Positions 6,094 through 8,399 of a DNA stretch of 8,399 bases are shown here, in pieces; position 1 is the first letter of the stretch; every line of letters starts with the position of its first letter. A program made the translations under genes and the position numbers. The notes beneath the pieces are model-generated. The model was not told the origin of the DNA. It searched no databases and saw nothing but the letters and a program-made list of their open reading frames with translations. This stretch comes from Actinomycetes bacterium (GTDB taxonomy: Bacteria > Actinomycetota > CADDZG01 > JAHWKV01): assembly GCA_029263035.1 (NCBI GenBank), contig JAJCYF010000089.1, positions 1 to 8,399 on the forward strand. Direction: 5' to 3'.

Positions 6094-6645
6094 TCACGCC
6101 CCGTCCTGGGTATCCACCCACATGCTCATCTCGATGAGGTCTTCGTAACCGTAGGACAGCTTTGCGTGCCTGGAGCGGTGCCCCTCGGGGATGAAGCCCA
6201 TCTTCTCGTAGAAGCGGATGGCCCGCGCGTTCTGCGGGACGACGTTAAGCACCAGCTTTTCCACCCCGAAGACGCGGGACCAGTCCCTGGCTCCCTCGAT
6301 CAATCCGGCACCGACGCCCTTTCCCCGGTAGGCCGATTGCACCGACATCCCGATCTCAGCGGTGTGGGCGTATATGTTGCGGTTGCGGGTGGTTGTCAGC
6401 TGGCCGATCACCTTCCCTGCCGCTACTGCGACGACAGCCGCGGTCTGATCACTCCACGCCCCGAACCGAAAGATTCGGCCCAGCTCGCGGCGGGTGGTGT
6501 TGACCGATTCGAGAAGGATGTAGCGGTCCTCCCGGGAGACCTCAACCAGCAGGTCGATCCAGCCGCGAGCATCCGAAGGCCTTGCCGGGCGGATTTCTAT
6601 CCTGCCGGCGTCGGACTCTATGACCCTGGGGCTGGGAAGTGACAT
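6094..6645 (-). CDS. GNAT family N-acetyltransferase
   Basis: This is 183 residues, a single GNAT domain. The strand-helix start IEIRPARPSDARGWIDLL (16-33) is followed by VVAVAAGKVIGQLTTT (71-86), then the beta4-alpha3 acetyl-CoA loop, motif A, at EIGMSVQSAYRGKGVGAGLIEGA (97-119) with the R-G-K-G-V-G pyrophosphate-binding turn at 107-112. Motif B follows: LVLNVVPQNARAIRFYEKMGFIPEG (131-155), with Asn139 and Tyr146 in the usual NxxAxxxYxKxGF pattern. It transfers an acetyl group from acetyl-CoA to an amine; the substrate (protein N-terminus, amino acid or small molecule) cannot be told. The start ATG 6645 lacks a visible ribosome binding site, so the true start could be slightly different. It lies 57 nt downstream of the channel gene on the same strand, with no terminator seen between them, so co-transcription is plausible. 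Confidence 0.9.
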   Translation of the reverse strand: MSLPSPRVIESDAGRIEIRPARPSDARGWIDLLVEVSREDRYILLESVNTTRRELGRIFRFGAWSDQTAAVVAVAAGKVIGQLTTTRNRNIYAHTAEIGMSVQSAYRGKGVGAGLIEGARDWSRVFGVEKLVLNVVPQNARAIRFYEKMGFIPEGHRSRHAKLSYGYEDLIEMSMWVDTQDGA

Positions 6646-6702
6646 CGGACGCGGGCGAATCCGGCTCGGCGCCTACGGGCCCTGCCGGGCACCATCAGGC
6701 CT

Positions 6703-7512
6703 CTATGCCGGCCCGTCCGGGTCCTTGCCATCCGCGGCGGCATCCTCTACCGCAGCCTCGGCCGGAGTCGGCGGCACGACCTCGGGCGCTCTCGGCTCCA
6801 GATCCTCCAGATCCTCCACCGTGACCTCATCGGCCGGGTCCATGAAGAACAGCTCGTATGCCGTCGACGCAATCAGCGCGCCCACGATCGGCCCCAGTAC
6901 CCACGCCGGCCAGTTGGAGTTCAACTGGTCTCCCAGAAGAGCCGGCCCGAACCAGCGGGCCGGGTTCATGGCACCGCCGGTGGACGCGATTCCGACGATG
7001 ACGCCGAAGGCGTAGGTGAGGCCGATTGCCAGCGGGGCGAGGATTTTCGGCCCCTTCGGGTCTACCGCCACGCCCCAGATCACAAAGACCAGGAAGAAGG
7101 TCAGCATCACCTCGATGAGACCTCCCTGCAGGATCGAGATGCCCTGGCCCAGGGCGGGGGCGCCGGAACCCACGGAGCTGACTATCTCCGCGGGGAATAT
7201 TTGTTTGACCACCAACGCTGCCACCACGCCGCCCAGGAGCTGGGCCGCCACATAACCTCCCAGGTCCTTGAGGGAGATGCGCTTGGCGATGTAGAAGGCG
7301 ATGCTGACCGCGGGGTTGCCGTGTCCGCCCGAAATCCGGCCGACGGCGGCGATGACAACGGCCAGTGCCAGACCGAAGGCCAGGGCGATCCCCAGGGTGC
7401 CGATGGTGCTTTGGAGCCTGGTTACCGTTTCCTGCTGATCGGCTACGATCGCAGCCGTTCCCACGAAGACAAGAAAGAAAGCAGCGATGAACTCGGCGAT
7501 ATACCTCTTCAA
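6703..7512 (-). CDS. MIP-family channel (aquaporin) with acidic C-terminal tail
   Basis: This is 269 residues. It has six membrane helices in two halves, each with an NPA half-helix: GGHGNPAVS (N66-A68) and GGAMNPARWFGPAL (N183-R186). The start MKRYIAEFIAAFFLVFVGT, with Glu7, is typical of the family. Aligned by eye with E. coli AqpZ, the constriction residues are Phe46, Val171, Gly180 and Arg186 (AqpZ has Phe, His, Thr, Arg; GlpF has Trp, Gly, Phe, Arg). The channel may therefore pass neutral solutes other than, or as well as, water. Residues 225-269 form an Asp/Glu/Pro/Ala-rich cytoplasmic tail absent from AqpZ. Start TTG 7512 is supported by GGGAG (7520-7524) 7 nt upstream. It is divergent from the glycosyltransferase, with 50 nt between starts. 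Family is certain; substrate is not. Confidence 0.94.
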   Translation of the reverse strand: MKRYIAEFIAAFFLVFVGTAAIVADQQETVTRLQSTIGTLGIALAFGLALAVVIAAVGRISGGHGNPAVSIAFYIAKRISLKDLGGYVAAQLLGGVVAALVVKQIFPAEIVSSVGSGAPALGQGISILQGGLIEVMLTFFLVFVIWGVAVDPKGPKILAPLAIGLTYAFGVIVGIASTGGAMNPARWFGPALLGDQLNSNWPAWVLGPIVGALIASTAYELFFMDPADEVTVEDLEDLEPRAPEVVPPTPAEAAVEDAAADGKDPDGPA

Positions 7513-7562
7513 GAAACTTCTCCCTTCCTTGCTTGCGTGAATCGGGTAACCAGCAGAATCAT

Positions 7563-8243
7563 ATGCGCCTTCTAGTAATCACCAACGATTTCCCCCCCAA
7601 CCCGGGCGGGATCGAGAACTACATCTACTCGCTGGTGAGGCGCTGGCCGGCGAAAGACGTGGTGGTCGTCACCCGCAGGATGCCGGGCGGGGACGAGTTC
7701 GACGCGGCTCAGGAGTTTGAGATACTCCGTGAGCCCGTCGGCACACTGATCCCCAAGCCGGACCTGGTCCGCCGGATGAGCGCACTGGTCGCGGGCCGTG
7801 GCATCGATGTAGTGCATTTCCCCTCATCACTTCCGCTGGGTCTTATGGGCGAGGGGCTGGGCCGGCCCTACGCGGTCAGTGTTCACGGGGGAGAGTTCGT
7901 GCTCGCCTCCCGCATCCCCGGCGCCCGGACTGCCTTAAAGGCGGTGTGCAAGAAAGCAGCCGTTCTCCTTCCCGAATCCTCGTTCGCCGAGTCGCTCGTG
8001 AGGCGGCTGATCGGCCCGGATGCGACCGTGGCACGGGTGACCTGTGGAGTGGACGCCGAACGGTACGGATCGGCTGAGCCGGTCGACATCGGGGTCGACG
8101 GCGAGCCCAACGTCCGCCCCGCTTTGGCGAACCAGGTCTCCCAATTCACGAAGGTTGGCCGCAGTGGGCTCGGGGTCCCGAGGGAAACGGCCGTGGGGTT
8201 CGGTGTTTATCGCTTCTACGCGGCAACCGAGCCGCTCGAGTAA
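7563..8243 (+). CDS. GT4 glycosyltransferase, PimB-like, N-terminal half only (chimeric 3' end)
   Basis: From ATG 7563 the frame encodes 226 residues, but only about the first 170 look native. These form the N-terminal Rossmann domain of a GT-B, family 4 glycosyltransferase: MRLLVITNDFPPNPGGIENY (1-20), IDVVHFPSSLPLGLMG (81-96), VSVHGGEFVLA (105-115), and VARVTCGVDAERYG (156-169), the usual run-in to the second domain. The TNDFPPxPGGI opening resembles PimB'-type mannosyltransferases of actinobacteria. The nucleotide-sugar domain (about 200 residues, with the E-x7-E motif) is missing; after about residue 170 the frame runs antisense through a phosphohexomutase gene until a chance stop. As it stands it should be inactive. 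No clear ribosome binding site precedes ATG 7563. Family assignment is good; exact donor and acceptor are inference. Confidence 0.82.
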   Translation: MRLLVITNDFPPNPGGIENYIYSLVRRWPAKDVVVVTRRMPGGDEFDAAQEFEILREPVGTLIPKPDLVRRMSALVAGRGIDVVHFPSSLPLGLMGEGLGRPYAVSVHGGEFVLASRIPGARTALKAVCKKAAVLLPESSFAESLVRRLIGPDATVARVTCGVDAERYGSAEPVDIGVDGEPNVRPALANQVSQFTKVGRSGLGVPRETAVGFGVYRFYAATEPLE

Positions 8244-8399
8244 CGGGAGCATGATCTCGGCGCCCGCGCCGTTGACACAGTCCAAGGCCACACGAAATGA
8301 TCGGGCCCGCAGGCCTTCGAGGTCTAGGAGGTCCACTTCCAGTATTCGAAGCAAATGACGGGTGATCGCGTTGGGGTCATTTACCACCGTGCCCAACGC
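7935..8399 (-). CDS. phosphohexomutase (phosphoglucosamine/phosphomannomutase type) fragment
   Basis: A minus-strand frame entering from the right edge. About 108 codons (8399 to about 8076) match the middle of an alpha-D-phosphohexomutase: VALDCVNGAGAEIMLPLLERLG, then INTEPHGRFPRDPEP, AANLRELGDLV, and ADVGLAVDPDVDRL. The last carries the DPDxDR metal-binding motif. These enzymes move phosphate between the 1- and 6-positions of sugars through a phosphoserine, which lies upstream, outside the window. Immediately after the Leu of DPDVDRL the family pattern is lost and the frame continues antisense through the glycosyltransferase to a chance stop at 7935. The sugar-binding and C-terminal domains (roughly 200 or more residues) are thus missing. 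Native sequence is 8076-8399 only. GlmM versus ManB type cannot be decided from this part. Confidence 0.8.
   Translation of the reverse strand, partial: ALGTVVNDPNAITRHLLRILEVDLLDLEGLRARSFRVALDCVNGAGAEIMLPLLERLGCRVEAINTEPHGRFPRDPEPTAANLRELGDLVRQSGADVGLAVDPDVDRLSRSVPFGVHSTGHPCHGRIRADQPPHERLGERGFGKENGCFLAHRL
8067..8082. other. tail-to-tail junction of two truncated genes
   Basis: Plus-strand glycosyltransferase sequence is recognisable up to about GVDAERYGS (ending 8072). Minus-strand phosphohexomutase sequence is recognisable down to DPDVDRL (ending 8076). The break is therefore within a few bases around 8067-8082. No insertion sequence, target duplication or long inverted repeat is visible at the point. 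It is compatible with a deletion joining two convergent genes, an inversion breakpoint, or an assembly or amplification chimera. Confidence 0.7.

Noticed and set aside
6087..6102. GGGGC / GCCCC hairpin over the acetyltransferase stop codon
   Set aside because: Only 5 bp and no following U-tract; expected by chance at this GC content.
7201..7575. A plus-strand frame antisense to the aquaporin 5' half
   Set aside because: The aquaporin NPA motifs and helices on the other strand explain the region; this frame has no family features.

Overview
The window is GC-rich bacterial chromosome. It is dense with genes, often uses GTG and TTG starts, and carries a PimB-like glycosyltransferase, paired bacterial PH-domain membrane proteins and GTTCA-type Pho direct repeats. 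Together these suggest an actinobacterium, probably an uncultured actinomycete-like or acidimicrobial lineage. The assignment is inference; no rRNA or other strong marker is present.

Left part (1-2488): two overlapping minus-strand genes encode bacterial PH-domain (bPH2, YdbS/YdbT-like) membrane proteins; the second runs off the left edge. Divergent from them is an EVE-domain protein (plus strand). It converges on a small three-helix DUF4190-like membrane protein (minus), which has a readable promoter and an SD-supported TTG start.

Middle (2489-5931): an orphan phosphate-binding lipoprotein gene, pstS (plus), is preceded by 11-nt GTTCA direct repeats that look like a PhoP-type box and is followed by a bidirectional terminator. 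Beyond the terminator, convergent, lies a single-chain transketolase resembling animal transketolase (minus). Upstream of transketolase, also on the minus strand, is a 51-residue protein of unknown function with a near-perfect ribosome binding site and its own strong terminator.

Right part (5932-8399): a GNAT acetyltransferase and, 57 nt upstream of it on the same strand, a MIP-family channel (aquaporin) with an atypical predicted selectivity filter and an acidic tail. Divergent from the channel gene is the N-terminal half of a GT4 glycosyltransferase. Near 8067-8082 it stops resembling its family and runs antisense into a fragment of a phosphohexomutase gene coming from the right edge. Both genes lose their 3' halves at this one point, so it is either a deletion between convergent genes or an assembly/amplification chimera.

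The genes do not form one pathway; these are mainly housekeeping functions (phosphate uptake, pentose phosphate metabolism, envelope functions, small-solute flux). I saw no CRISPR array, tRNA, rRNA, insertion sequence or recognisable defence island. No gap between genes exceeds 300 nt. The items most worth following are the 8.07 kb junction, the 51-residue gene, the Pho-type repeats and the channel filter.
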